A stretch of DNA of 47,589 nucleotides from Facklamia sp050409585 (lineage in GTDB: Bacteria > Bacillota > Bacilli > Lactobacillales > Aerococcaceae), in assembly GCF_050409585.1 (NCBI RefSeq), contig NZ_JBNUPE010000014.1, positions 1 to 47,589 on the forward strand, in the 5' to 3' direction. Made by a program: the position numbers and the translations under genes. This document shows, in pieces, positions 32,319 to 41,419 of this stretch (positions are counted from its first letter, which is position 1; the number at the start of each line of letters is the position of its first letter). The notes under the pieces are model-generated. The model was not told the origin of the DNA. It searched no databases and saw nothing but the letters and a program-made list of their open reading frames with translations.

Positions 32319-33725
32319 TTACATGTGAATTGGCATGCCGAGTGCTGCTTCAGCTGCATCCATCGTTGCTTCACTTAACGTTGGGTGCGCATGAACAGTT
32401 AAGGCAATATCTTCAGCATTCATACCGGCTTCAATTGCGAGGGTGATTTCTGCTAATACATCTGAGGCACTTGGCCCAGCCACTTGAGCTCCGATAATGA
32501 CATCGTCCTCTTTTCTTGTAACCAAACGAACAAAACCATTATAGTGATCTAAAGCTACTGCACGGCCATTACCACCGAATGGGAATTTAGTTACAGTTAC
32601 ATCAATCCCCGCTTCTTTAGCAGAGTCCTTAGTGTGTCCTGCTGAAGCTAATTCAGTGTCAGAATAACATACAGACGGCATGGCTTTATAATCAACAATG
32701 TCTTTTCCACCAGAAATTGCTGATGCAGCAACTTTCGCTTCGAATGAAGCTTTATGGGCTAACATGGCTCCAGGAACGATATCGCCAATGGCAAAAATGT
32801 TTGGATTAGAAGTACGTCCTTGATTATCTACTTTAACCAATCCACGTTCATCTAATTCAACACCTGCTTGTTCCAAACCACAGTTGTCAGTGTTTGGACG
32901 GCGTCCTACAGTAACCATTACATAGTCCGCTTCAACTTGAATTTCTTTACCTTTGCGCTCATAAGTTACAACCACACGGTCTCCCTTTTCCTCAGCCTTC
33001 TTAGCCATTGCGTTTGTGACGATTTCGGCTCCTAAAGCTTTTAGATCTCTTTCAACAAGACGTGTCATATCTTTTTCAAATGAAGGAATAAATTGTTTAG
33101 ATCCTTCTAAGATAGTCACATTTGTTCCTAGGTTTGCATAAACGCCTCCTAGCTCTGTACCGATAATTCCACCACCGATAACCACTAGATCTTTAGGAAT
33201 TTCAGGCAAGTTTAATCCACCTGTTGAGTCAATCACACGGCCTTTGAATTCAAAACCTGGAATTTCAATAGGGCGAGATCCTGTTGCAACAATTGCATTT
33301 TTGAAAGTATAGGTTTGCGCTTCTTCACCGTTGACAACGCGAAGAGTATCTTTATCAGAGAAGAAAGCTTCTCCTTCAATAATCTCCACCTTATTTTTCT
33401 TAAGAAGCATTTCCACACCAGAAGTCATTTTCGCTACAACTTCATTTTGCTTCCAATTTTGGGTTTTTTCCCAATCAATTTCCACATTTGAAGTAGAAAC
33501 ACCAAATGTTTCACCATGTTTTGCTTGATGATACACGTGCCCTGCTTGAATCAAGGCTTTTGAAGGAATACAACCCACGTTTAAACAAACGCCTCCTAAG
33601 TATTCTCTTTCAATAATTGCTACTTTTTGTCCAAGCTGTGCAGCACGAATAGCTGCTACATAGCCTCCAGGACCTGCTCCAATTACGACGGTATCCAATT
33701 CCATTGCGAAATCTCCAACTACCAT
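32319..33725 (-). CDS. pdhD: Dihydrolipoyl dehydrogenase (E3 of pyruvate dehydrogenase)
   Basis: Reoxidises the dihydrolipoyl arms of E2 using FAD, a disulfide and NAD. The 468 residues show VVIGAGPGGYVAAIRAAQLG (FAD site), the redox pair in GGVCLNVGCIPSK (Cys47 and Cys52), VVIGGGIIGTELGG (NAD site), the FAIGDIVPG motif and the C-terminal HAHPTLSE with the catalytic His. I keep the first ATG because MVVGDFA at the N-terminus is conserved in Gram-positive E3. Seven bases after the E2 stop; last of the operon. Confidence 0.97.
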   Translation of the reverse strand: MVVGDFAMELDTVVIGAGPGGYVAAIRAAQLGQKVAIIEREYLGGVCLNVGCIPSKALIQAGHVYHQAKHGETFGVSTSNVEIDWEKTQNWKQNEVVAKMTSGVEMLLKKNKVEIIEGEAFFSDKDTLRVVNGEEAQTYTFKNAIVATGSRPIEIPGFEFKGRVIDSTGGLNLPEIPKDLVVIGGGIIGTELGGVYANLGTNVTILEGSKQFIPSFEKDMTRLVERDLKALGAEIVTNAMAKKAEEKGDRVVVTYERKGKEIQVEADYVMVTVGRRPNTDNCGLEQAGVELDERGLVKVDNQGRTSNPNIFAIGDIVPGAMLAHKASFEAKVAASAISGGKDIVDYKAMPSVCYSDTELASAGHTKDSAKEAGIDVTVTKFPFGGNGRAVALDHYNGFVRLVTRKEDDVIIGAQVAGPSASDVLAEITLAIEAGMNAEDIALTVHAHPTLSEATMDAAEAALGMPIHM

Positions 33726-33732
33726 TTGATCA

Positions 33733-35451
33733 CTATCCTTCCATTAATAATAGTTCTGGGTCTGCAAGAAAACGTTTCACTTCATTCAGTGCACGCTGTG
33801 CAGTTGCTCCATCAACAATACGGTGGTCAAAGCTTAATGACAACTTACATACACGTCCCACAGCTAATTCACCCGCTTCATTGACAACTGGCTGTTGCAC
33901 AATCGAACCGAATCCTAAGATGACTACTTCAGGATGATTGATAATCGGGCTGAACCACTTTCCGCCGGCTGAACCAATATTTGAAATAGTCATTGTTCCA
34001 CCTGACATTTCAGACATCAATAATGAACCATCATGAGCCTTTTCAGAAAGCTCAACAATTTCATTAGCAATTTGGAACATATTCTTAGTATTAGCTTCTT
34101 TAATGTTTGGAACGTATAGTCCCCGTTCTGTATCTGTCGCAATACCTACATTATAATAGTTTTTGTAAACAATTTCATTAGAAACATCATCAATTGATGA
34201 ATTTATCACTGGATATTGCTTAGCAGCTGCGATTAAAGCCTTCACAACATATGGAAGAAAAGTCAATTTGACCTCTTTATCAGCAGCAATGACCTTATAT
34301 TTCTTACGGTGTTCCCATAGTTTAGACACTTCAACTTCATCGAATAAAGTAACATGGGGAGCCGTATGCTTAGAATTGACCATTGCCTTAGCGATGGCAT
34401 TTCTAGTGCCTGATAAAGGCACACGTTCTTCACGCTCAGTTTGATTGGATACAAATGGCTTGGCTTCAGATTTTGACTGTTGAGCTTCCGTTTTAGCCGC
34501 AATTTCTTCATTTGTGCTAGAAGTAGCCACTTTTTGCTCAGACTTATTAACTGGTAACTCCATTTTGGCCGATGCGGCGAAGTTATTAATATCTTCGGCT
34601 GTGATGCGACCGTTCTTGCCGGTTCCTGCTACTCGTGTGATATCAATTGCCCTATCACGTGCAAGTTTACGAACGGATGGCATTGCTAATACGCGACGGT
34701 TCGCTGCCTCTTCATCCGATAACCCTTGAACATGTGGTGCCTCTTTAGTTACCGTCGTTTCAATTACTGGGTTTTTCTCAGCTGGAGATGCTGCATCATC
34801 ATAAGAGTTTGCTAGCGCTTCTCCTTGTTCTTCCCTACTAGTTGAATTGTCGGTTTGACCATTGTGTTCTGGCGAGTCAATTTCAACTAAAACTTGCCCT
34901 AATTGCGCAATTTGACCAGTCTGTACATGAATTTTCTTAACGATGCCAGAAACTGGAGAAGGTAATTCTTCAATTGATTTATCATTTTGAACTTCTACTA
35001 AGGTTTCGTCTTCTTTAATTGTTTCACCTTCTTTTACGGACCAAGAAACAATTTCTCCTTCCATAATCCCTTCCCCTAAAGCAGGTAATTTAAATTGGAA
35101 AAATGCTGTGTTCGAATTAACTTTTGCTGTTTGATCTACTTTTGAATCAGATGCTTCTTTGGCTGGACTCGCCGGCGTTTCTTCGCTCTCAGGGTTAGCT
35201 TCGTTTTCAAATCCTGGCGCATCAATTTCAACAATTATTTGACCGAGCTGAGCAATTTGACCGGTTGCTACATGAATTTTTTTTATAGTTCCAGAAACTG
35301 GAGAAGGTAATTCTTCAACGGATTTATCATTTTGAACCTCGACTAAAGTGTCATCTTCTTTAATTGTGTCTCCTTCTTTAACCGCCCAAGAGACGATTTC
35401 ACCTTCCATAATCCCTTCGCCCAAAGCTGGTAATTTAAATTGGAATGCCAT
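33733..35451 (-). CDS. pdhC: Dihydrolipoamide acetyltransferase (E2 of pyruvate dehydrogenase)
   Basis: Core subunit of the complex; carries acetyl groups on lipoyl-lysines to CoA. Domain order: lipoyl domain 1 (1-80; lipoylated Lys in QNDKSVEE), Glu/Ala/Pro linker, lipoyl domain 2 (118-196; QNDKSIEE), linker, peripheral-subunit-binding domain (about 250-290; MPSVRKLARDRAIDITRVAGTG), linker, and catalytic domain (about 340-572) with SFDHRIVDGA near the end. The 572-residue length fits two lipoyl domains. These are nearly identical to each other. A hairpin lies in the gap after pdhB. Confidence 0.96.
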   Translation of the reverse strand: MAFQFKLPALGEGIMEGEIVSWAVKEGDTIKEDDTLVEVQNDKSVEELPSPVSGTIKKIHVATGQIAQLGQIIVEIDAPGFENEANPESEETPASPAKEASDSKVDQTAKVNSNTAFFQFKLPALGEGIMEGEIVSWSVKEGETIKEDETLVEVQNDKSIEELPSPVSGIVKKIHVQTGQIAQLGQVLVEIDSPEHNGQTDNSTSREEQGEALANSYDDAASPAEKNPVIETTVTKEAPHVQGLSDEEAANRRVLAMPSVRKLARDRAIDITRVAGTGKNGRITAEDINNFAASAKMELPVNKSEQKVATSSTNEEIAAKTEAQQSKSEAKPFVSNQTEREERVPLSGTRNAIAKAMVNSKHTAPHVTLFDEVEVSKLWEHRKKYKVIAADKEVKLTFLPYVVKALIAAAKQYPVINSSIDDVSNEIVYKNYYNVGIATDTERGLYVPNIKEANTKNMFQIANEIVELSEKAHDGSLLMSEMSGGTMTISNIGSAGGKWFSPIINHPEVVILGFGSIVQQPVVNEAGELAVGRVCKLSLSFDHRIVDGATAQRALNEVKRFLADPELLLMEG

Positions 35452-35486
35452 ATAATTTTTCTCCTTTTCTTAACTTGACTCGAAAG

Positions 35487-35509
35487 CAAGCAGATGGAAC
35501 ATCTGCTTG
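35487..35509 (-). other. Intercistronic hairpin between pdhB and pdhC
   Basis: A perfect 10-bp stem CAAGCAGATG/CATCTGCTTG with a three-base loop and no T-run, so not a terminator. It may stabilise or be a processing site of the pdh mRNA. Confidence 0.6.
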
Positions 35510-35523
35510 AAATCATTTATCGT

Positions 35524-36501
35524 CTAAAAATCTTCTAATTCCTTAGCCTTGGCCACAATATCTTCTGCATTTGGTAACCAGTCTCTTTCAGCCATTCCAA
35601 ATGGGAAGATGGTATCAGGAGCAGCTACGAATCCAATTGGTGCTTTCAGAGAAAGAACTGCACGTTCAGAAACCTCAGCAATCACTTTGCTTCCAACACC
35701 CGCTTGACGTTGCGCTTCTTGAACTACAATTACTTTTCCTGTTTTTTCTACCGAAGCAATAATTGTTTCAATATCTAATGGTTGAACTGTTCTTAAGTCA
35801 AGTACCTCAACATCAACGCCTTCTTTAGCTAATTTTTCTGCTGCTTTGACCGATTCTTGTACCATAGCACCATATGCAATTAAAGTTAAGTCTGTACCTT
35901 CTTTAACAACTTTTGCCTTGCCTAAAGGAACAGTGTATTCTCCTTCTGGAACTTCCTCACGGAAAGAACGGTACAATTTCATGTGTTCCAAAAAGTACAC
36001 TGGATCGTTATCTCGGATCGCTGAAATTAATAAGCCTTTAGCATCATATGGATTAGAAGGAATTACCACTTTAAGGCCTGGTGATTGAGCTAAGAGACCT
36101 TCTAATGAGTCTGCATGAAGCTCAGGTGTGTGAACTCCTCCACCAAAAGGAGAACGGAATGTAATTGGTAGGTTACGGGAAGCTCCCATACGGTAACGGG
36201 TACGCGCGGCTTGAGCTACAACAGAGTCCATTGTTTCAAAAACAAATCCATTAAATTGAATCTCAGGAATTGGACGGAATCCTTCAAGAGCTAGCCCGAT
36301 AGCCATGCCACTTATACCAGATTCAGCTAACGGTGTATCCATTACACGTTCTTCGCCAAATTCTTCTTGTAAGCCTTGAGTAGCTCGGAAAACCCCACCA
36401 TTTTTACCCACATCTTCTCCAAAAACAAGTGTGCGGTCGTTTGTGCGCAATTCATTGGCTAAGGCTTCTGTAATAGCCTCAATCATTGTTAATTTAGCCA
36501 T
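35524..36501 (-). CDS. pdhB: Pyruvate dehydrogenase E1 component, beta subunit
   Basis: With E1 alpha it decarboxylates pyruvate on thiamine diphosphate. The 325-residue protein has the transketolase pyrimidine-binding domain (residues about 1-180: FGEDVGKNGGVFRATQGLQEEFG, GMAIGLALEGFRPIPEIQFNGF, RSPFGGGVHTPELHADSLEG) and the C-terminal domain (YGAMVQESVKAAEKL, VEVLDLRTVQPLD). Two bases separate it from pdhA. Confidence 0.97.
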   Translation of the reverse strand: MAKLTMIEAITEALANELRTNDRTLVFGEDVGKNGGVFRATQGLQEEFGEERVMDTPLAESGISGMAIGLALEGFRPIPEIQFNGFVFETMDSVVAQAARTRYRMGASRNLPITFRSPFGGGVHTPELHADSLEGLLAQSPGLKVVIPSNPYDAKGLLISAIRDNDPVYFLEHMKLYRSFREEVPEGEYTVPLGKAKVVKEGTDLTLIAYGAMVQESVKAAEKLAKEGVDVEVLDLRTVQPLDIETIIASVEKTGKVIVVQEAQRQAGVGSKVIAEVSERAVLSLKAPIGFVAAPDTIFPFGMAERDWLPNAEDIVAKAKELEDF

Positions 36502-36503
36502 AA

Positions 36504-37613
36504 TTATTTATTCTCCTTTGCTTCAAATTTACTAATTTGTTCTTGTGTTACAAAATCTGGTGTCTCATACATATTTTTTAAAAAATCTGAGATTTTTTGT
36601 TTTGGTTCTTGGTCAGCTAATTTAATGGCATCTCTAACTTCTTCTTTTGTCCTTTGAATAACTTCTTCTTCTTGTTCTTCTGACCAAAGTCCTTTAGCAG
36701 TTAGGTAGTTACGCATACGAATTAAAGGATCTTTAGCGCGCCATTCTGCTTGAGAGCCTTCTGCTTGGTAACGTTTTGGATCATCTCCAGAAAGGGTATG
36801 AGGACCAAAACGATAACAAACAGTCTCGATTAGTACCGGTCCATTACCTGCAATCGCATATTCCCTAGCAGCCTTTGTAACTGCATAAACAGCTAAAATA
36901 TCCATCCCATCCACTTGAATACCAGGAATGCCGGCTGCTACAGCTTTTTGAGCTAAAGTCGGTGCGGCTGTTTGGACAGAACGGGGCGTTGAAATCGCCC
37001 AGCCATTATTTTGAACAACAAAGACAGCTGGTGATTGATATGCACCAGCAAAGTTAATTCCTTCATAAAAGTCTCCTTGTGAAGAACCACCATCACCCGT
37101 CCATGTCATCGCAATCGCTTGTCGTTTATTCTTTTTAATTCCTAAGGCAACTCCCGCTGCTTGAACATACTGTGCACCAATAATAATTTGTGGTGGATAC
37201 GCCTTTAGGTCTTCATCAAAAGTTGATCCAGCTACATGTCCTTTTGACCATAGAAAAGCCTTATGTAAAGGAAGTCCATGCTTAATTAATTGAGGAACAT
37301 CACGGTAACCAGGTAACAGTACATCTTCTTTTTCAGTAGCCAATACAGTACCTAATTGAGAAGCTTCTTGACCAGAGGTTGGAGCATAGAAACCTAAACG
37401 TCCTTGACGGTTAAGCGCTGTTGAACGCTCAAATAATTCGCGAGCCCAAACCATTTCTTCCATAAATTTAACCATGTCTTCCTCAGTAACATCACCTAAA
37501 AGATCTGGATTAACAATCTTCCCCGCTTCATCCATCACTTGAACCATTGAAAAATCAAAATTATCTGGCATCAATAATTCATCCATTGTCACTTTTGCTT
37601 TAGCTCGTGCCAT
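36504..37613 (-). CDS. pdhA: Pyruvate dehydrogenase E1 component, alpha subunit
   Basis: The thiamine-diphosphate-binding half of E1. The 369 residues contain the TPP motif GDGGSSQGDFYEGINFAGAYQSPAVFVVQNN (GDG...NN, about 172-202), the phosphorylation-loop equivalent RFGPHTLSGDDPKRY, and QGRLGFYAPTSGQEA near the N-terminus. First gene of pdhABCD on the minus strand; ATG follows GAGAGGAATGTGAAAGA. Upstream lies a 290-bp region shared with the divergent tRNA gene. Confidence 0.97.
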   Translation of the reverse strand: MARAKAKVTMDELLMPDNFDFSMVQVMDEAGKIVNPDLLGDVTEEDMVKFMEEMVWARELFERSTALNRQGRLGFYAPTSGQEASQLGTVLATEKEDVLLPGYRDVPQLIKHGLPLHKAFLWSKGHVAGSTFDEDLKAYPPQIIIGAQYVQAAGVALGIKKNKRQAIAMTWTGDGGSSQGDFYEGINFAGAYQSPAVFVVQNNGWAISTPRSVQTAAPTLAQKAVAAGIPGIQVDGMDILAVYAVTKAAREYAIAGNGPVLIETVCYRFGPHTLSGDDPKRYQAEGSQAEWRAKDPLIRMRNYLTAKGLWSEEQEEEVIQRTKEEVRDAIKLADQEPKQKISDFLKNMYETPDFVTQEQISKFEAKENK

Positions 37614-37806
37614 TCTTTCACATTCCTCTCATTTTTTGTCCTTAATAACAGTTAAATTAAAACTGTAGCAATAATTGCTCATTTTCAACGATAACACCTT
37701 AGCTGCCCAATTGCAAGAAAAAAGATGAGTTATGTATACAATTACAATTAAATCATAGGTTTTTATAATAAACTTTGATAAAAAATGCACAAAGAACTCT
37801 GTTTTA

Positions 37807-37847
37807 TCTGTTATAATTTTCAGTGATAATCTGTTATATTTAGTGAT
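37807..37847. repeat. Imperfect direct repeat between pdhA and tRNA-Arg
   Basis: TCTGTTATAATTTTCAGTGAT (37807-37827) is repeated as TCTGTTATATTTAGTGAT (37830-37847). Both lie in the shared upstream region of pdhA and could be binding sites or old promoter duplications. Confidence 0.45.
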
Positions 37848-37862
37848 TTTTTATGAAACAGC

Positions 37863-37891
37863 TTGACAATCAAAAAAAAAAAAACTATAAT
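37863..37891 (+). promoter_or_regulatory. tRNA-Arg promoter
   Basis: Perfect TTGACA (37863-37868), a 17-base A-rich spacer, and perfect TATAAT (37886-37891), 14 bases before the tRNA 5' end. Confidence 0.9.
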
Positions 37892-37905
37892 AATGTAGCT
37901 GTTAT

Positions 37906-37979
37906 GTGCCAGTAGCTCAGCTGGATAGAGCAACGGTCTTCTAAACCGTAGGTCGCAGGTTCGAATCCTGCCTGGCATA
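37906..37979 (+). tRNA. tRNA-Arg (anticodon UCU)
   Basis: The 74-base cloverleaf has acceptor GTGCCAG/CTGGCAT with a G:U first pair. The D arm is GCTC/GAGC and the anticodon arm is ACGGT-CTTCTAA-ACCGT with anticodon TCT. The variable loop is AGGTC, the T arm is GCAGG-TTCGAAT-CCTGC, and the discriminator is A. CCA is not encoded. It has its own strong promoter and a terminator, so it is a single tRNA gene. Confidence 0.97.
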
Positions 37980-37991
37980 TTTTATAACATT

Positions 37992-38042
37992 AAACCACCT
38001 CAATTGTTCTCTATTAATAGAGTTCGTTGAGGTGGTTTTTAT
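37992..38042 (+). terminator. Terminator of the tRNA gene
   Basis: AAACCACCTCAA and TTGAGGTGGTTT pair, with an inner CTCTAT/ATAGAG stem, followed by T-rich sequence. Confidence 0.9.
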
Positions 38043-38135
38043 TTTGATTATTTAATATTCTGATAGGTTGCTTCTACTTATATAATTATTTCACAGATGT
38101 TTATTACCATTTATTACTCAATAGTACTAAAATAC

Positions 38136-38843
38136 ATGAAGGAAGGATATTATAAAAAAATCATAAATATACTTTTAGTATTTTTATTATCACTAGGTCT
38201 TAGCTCGTATAACAGTTTTATTGCATTTGCAAGTGACACGGAGAACTCAAGTGCTGAAACAGCTGAGCGTGAGTTAAATGGAGATAAAGCTGATTTCAAT
38301 CGTTTCAATGGAGTTTATATCGTTGATGTCAATTATTTGGCTTCCAGATTTGGCAATTCAGATACTATAATTATTGACACCCGCGGTCAAAAAGAAGCAA
38401 AAAAAGGCCATGTTTCAGGAGCAATTGCTAAATCTGATATTCAATTGGTTAAAGATCAAATAACCTTAGAACCAGTGGAAGCAACTGTCAAAGATATCGA
38501 TCGTACAGCTGTTATTGATACACACGAATTAACTGAGACAATTGCCAATTATAAAATCCTTGACTCACTTGAAAAAAAGGTGGTCATTTGCCTGGCGCAA
38601 TTAATATTCCATATACAGAATACAGACCTTTATAATGAGGAGGTTTTATTAAAATCAAATGAAGAATTCGAAGCTCTTTTCATAGAATAAGGATTTAATA
38701 AAGAGGATGCCATCGTCACTTATTGTCCAAGCAATTTTCGTTCGGCCTATATGCAATTAATTATGGAAATGCTAGGTTTTGAAAATGTTAAGAACTATGA
38801 AGGTTCTTATTATAATTGGGCAACCTTTACTGAACTTGATTAA
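38136..38843 (+). pseudogene. Secreted rhodanese-like sulfurtransferase, inactivated
   Basis: Starts MKEGYYKKIINILLVFLLSLG, a signal peptide. Then comes a rhodanese half (SDTIIIDTRGQKEAKKGHVSGAI) and a second half with the active-site loop YCPSNFRSAYM. Near 38572-38579 an A-run loses the frame: the expected GGHLPGAINIPYTEYR appears in another frame, and the original frame returns with DLYNEEVLL about 50 bases later. An in-frame TAA at 38688-38690 then separates LFIE from GFNKEDAIVTYC. The last part ends at 38843. Two indels plus a nonsense codon make it a pseudogene. The ribosome binding site is weak. Confidence 0.85.
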
Positions 38844-38849
38844 CTGATT

Positions 38850-38890
38850 AAAAGCCCCTTGCTGAATCTTTAATCAGCAAGGGGCTTTTA
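38850..38890. terminator. Bidirectional terminator
   Basis: AAAAGCCCCTTGCTGA/TCAGCAAGGGGCTTTT around an eight-base loop. It sits between the rhodanese pseudogene and the opposing efp. Confidence 0.93.
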
Positions 38891-38940
38891 TCTTCGAACA
38901 ATCATGATATAAAAAATTCATTAAGCTGCGTCTTTTAAAC

Positions 38941-39504
38941 TTATTTGTTAGCTCTTCCCTTATAAGATCCGTCAGCTGTTCCAATTTCTAATGCTTCACC
39001 TGCTTCAATAAAATCAGGGACGTTTACAACTAAACCTGTTTCCATTGTAGCTGGCTTGCCTGAGCCAGTAACGGTTGCTCCCTTAATCGAAGGTTGAGTT
39101 TCCGAAACAGTCAAGACAACCGTTCCTGGTAATTCAACTCCGATTACTTCATGACCGAAGAATTGAATTTTACAGTTCATATTATCTAATAAATAGAATA
39201 GCTCATTTTCAATGGTATCAGCTGGCAGTTCATATTGCTCGTATGTTTCTAAATCCATAAACACAGCCATACCGTCCATTTTGTAAAGATATTGAACTTC
39301 TTTAGTGTCTAAATATGCGCGTTCAAACTTTTGATCAGGTCGAAAAGTAGTATCATAGGTTGCACCTGAGCGAACATTACGAAGCTTCATACGCATAACA
39401 GTATTTCCTTTACCCGGTTTATGGTGACTAGCTTCTAAAACTTTAATCAAGTTTCCCTCGTCCACAAAAGTCATACCGGCTTTTAAATCTGTTGCTGAAA
39501 TCAT
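38941..39504 (-). CDS. efp: Elongation factor P
   Basis: Relieves ribosome stalling at polyproline stretches. The 187 residues form the three EF-P domains: KOW-like N-domain with the loop HHKPGKG (the normally modified lysine is Lys32, the same position as in B. subtilis), a middle OB domain, and a C-terminal OB domain with VSETQPSIKGATVTGSGKPATMETG. ATG at 39504 follows GGAGAAGATAAG; an eight-codon extension to 39528 is unlikely. Confidence 0.97.
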   Translation of the reverse strand: MISATDLKAGMTFVDEGNLIKVLEASHHKPGKGNTVMRMKLRNVRSGATYDTTFRPDQKFERAYLDTKEVQYLYKMDGMAVFMDLETYEQYELPADTIENELFYLLDNMNCKIQFFGHEVIGVELPGTVVLTVSETQPSIKGATVTGSGKPATMETGLVVNVPDFIEAGEALEIGTADGSYKGRANK

Positions 39505-39598
39505 CTTATCTTCTCCTAACTTCTTCAAATTACTTAAGTATTATATCATAGAATATTAAATTCAAACAATCTATTCTCTAGATTAGCTAATACTTAAA

Positions 39599-40165
39599 CT
39601 AAATTATTATTAAATCCTTGTTAGCATACCAAGGCGCTTGCTCATTAATATGATCATAAAACATGATACCATGCAAATGATCAATTTCATGCTGAGCTAC
39701 CACAGCTTGATAATTCCTTAATTTTAAACTATGTTCATTCCCTTCCAGATCTTGATACTTGAGTGTTATTCTTTGTGGACGAGGCACATAACCTTCTACT
39801 TCACGATCCACTGATAAGCACCCTTCACCTTCACTTAAAGCGACTTCCTGAACAGAGTGTCTCGTAATCACTGGGTTAACGAAAATTTGACTCATTTCTT
39901 CACCAGAAATGTTGCCTTCATCATCAAATTGATAAATATGCATAGCAAATATCTGTTTGCTTATATTTATCTGTGGGGCTGCTAAACCTACCCCCGGTCT
40001 TAACCCATATTTTTCTGCTTTTTCCTTATCTTGGCTATTCTTTAGAAACTCTAACATTTCCATGGCTTTTTGTTTTAACGAAGGATCCATTGGGAAAGTT
40101 ACCTTTTTTGCTTTTAAACGCAAGGTTGGGTGACCTTCTTTAATAATATCTTTCATCGTTAACAT
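39599..40165 (-). CDS. def: Peptide deformylase
   Basis: Removes the formyl group from new proteins. The 188-residue type II enzyme of Gram-positives has all three motifs: GVGLAAPQI, EGCLSVDR (Cys metal ligand), and QHEIDHLHG (HExxH-type). ATG at 40165 is six bases after AGGAGG; an ATG at 40171 abuts the ribosome binding site and another in-frame ATG follows three codons on. It lies 24 bases after hflX. Confidence 0.96.
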   Translation of the reverse strand: MLTMKDIIKEGHPTLRLKAKKVTFPMDPSLKQKAMEMLEFLKNSQDKEKAEKYGLRPGVGLAAPQINISKQIFAMHIYQFDDEGNISGEEMSQIFVNPVITRHSVQEVALSEGEGCLSVDREVEGYVPRPQRITLKYQDLEGNEHSLKLRNYQAVVAQHEIDHLHGIMFYDHINEQAPWYANKDLIII

Positions 40166-40189
40166 TTTCATCCTCCTTTATAGTCTCTG

Positions 40190-41419
40190 CTAGTCATTTT
40201 GTTTACGACGGTATCCTGTCACTCGATAGAATTGATTTTCTTCATCGAAGTCTAAACTCTCGACTAGCGTATTTTGTTGGTAATGCGATAAGAGGTCTGC
40301 TTCTTCGGGTAAAATTTTTACAGAGTATGCCTCAGCTGACTGAATACAAAGAGCCCAAATCGCTTCTTTTAATTTTTCAATGTCCGTCGCTTCTAAAGCG
40401 GAAATCGTTATATTTGGTTTTTGAACAGCAACAAATGACTCTTCCATTGCATCTTTTTTATTATAAACCGTTAAAACCGGAATATGGTCTGCTTCAATAT
40501 CTTTCAAAATACGGTTGACTGTTTCTTCATGCATGAGATGGGCAGGATTGGAAGCATCAACCACATGTAGTAAGACATCCATATAACGGATTTCTTCCAA
40601 TGTTGACTTGAAGGATTCGATTAATTGAGTAGGTAGTTCTTCAATAAAACCGACGGTATCTGTCAAAGTAAACATTGGGTGACCATGAATGGCAAATTGT
40701 CTAGTGAGAGGATCTAGAGTGGCAAATAATTGATCTTGTACGAAAGTTTCACTTTCCGTTACTTGACTCAAAATAGTCGATTTGCCAGCATTAGTATAGC
40801 CTACTAAGCCAATGTTAAACTCACGACCACTGTGGCGATTTTCGCGTGTTCGTTTACGATGCTGCACCACTTCCTGCAAATCTTTTTTTATTTGGGTAAT
40901 GCGAGAGCGGATATGACGGCGATCGGTCTCTAATTGCGTTTCACCTGGACCTCTGGTACCTATCCCTCCTCCCAAACGAGACAGAGACTTACCTTGGCCA
41001 CCAATTCTTGGTAATAAATATTGATATTGCGCTAAACCAACTTGTAGCTTTCCTTCGCGACTCTTAGCTCGCATGGCAAAGATATCGAGGATTAATTGAA
41101 CACGGTCAATGACTTTCACACCTAATTCAGCCTCAATTACTTTGTTCATACTTGGTGAGAGTGCATTAAAAAAGATAACTAGGTCAATAGCGTCACTTTC
41201 TACATAGAGCCGGATTTCTTCTAACTTGCCAGACCCAACGGCAGAATGATGATTGAGTCTGGGTAAGTTTTGTATCATTTTTTTAATGACCACACCTTTT
41301 GCTGTTTGGGTCAAGGATTCCATCTCTGAGATTAATTCCATAAAACGATCTTCTTGATAAGTATCCGTTCGGATACCCACTATTAGGACTCGTTCAGGCC
41401 CTTTTCTTGTTTCAATCAT
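40190..41419 (-). CDS. hflX: GTPase HflX
   Basis: Ribosome-binding GTPase that splits stalled 70S ribosomes under stress. The 409 residues show the N-terminal HflX domain (NHHSAVGSGKLEEIR, DRVQLILDIFAMRAKSREGKLQVGLAQ and RIGGQGKSLSRLGGGIGTRGPGE). The G domain follows, with G1 GYTNAGKST, G3 DTVGFIEELP and G4 NKKD. ATG at 41419 after GGGAGAAAA; it overlaps miaA by eight bases. Confidence 0.95.
   Translation of the reverse strand: MIETRKGPERVLIVGIRTDTYQEDRFMELISEMESLTQTAKGVVIKKMIQNLPRLNHHSAVGSGKLEEIRLYVESDAIDLVIFFNALSPSMNKVIEAELGVKVIDRVQLILDIFAMRAKSREGKLQVGLAQYQYLLPRIGGQGKSLSRLGGGIGTRGPGETQLETDRRHIRSRITQIKKDLQEVVQHRKRTRENRHSGREFNIGLVGYTNAGKSTILSQVTESETFVQDQLFATLDPLTRQFAIHGHPMFTLTDTVGFIEELPTQLIESFKSTLEEIRYMDVLLHVVDASNPAHLMHEETVNRILKDIEADHIPVLTVYNKKDAMEESFVAVQKPNITISALEATDIEKLKEAIWALCIQSAEAYSVKILPEEADLLSHYQQNTLVESLDFDEENQFYRVTGYRRKQND

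Noticed and set aside
37906..38843. Integrated element at the tRNA-Arg gene
   Set aside because: No integrase, no repeat of the tRNA 3' end, and the tRNA is followed by its own terminator.
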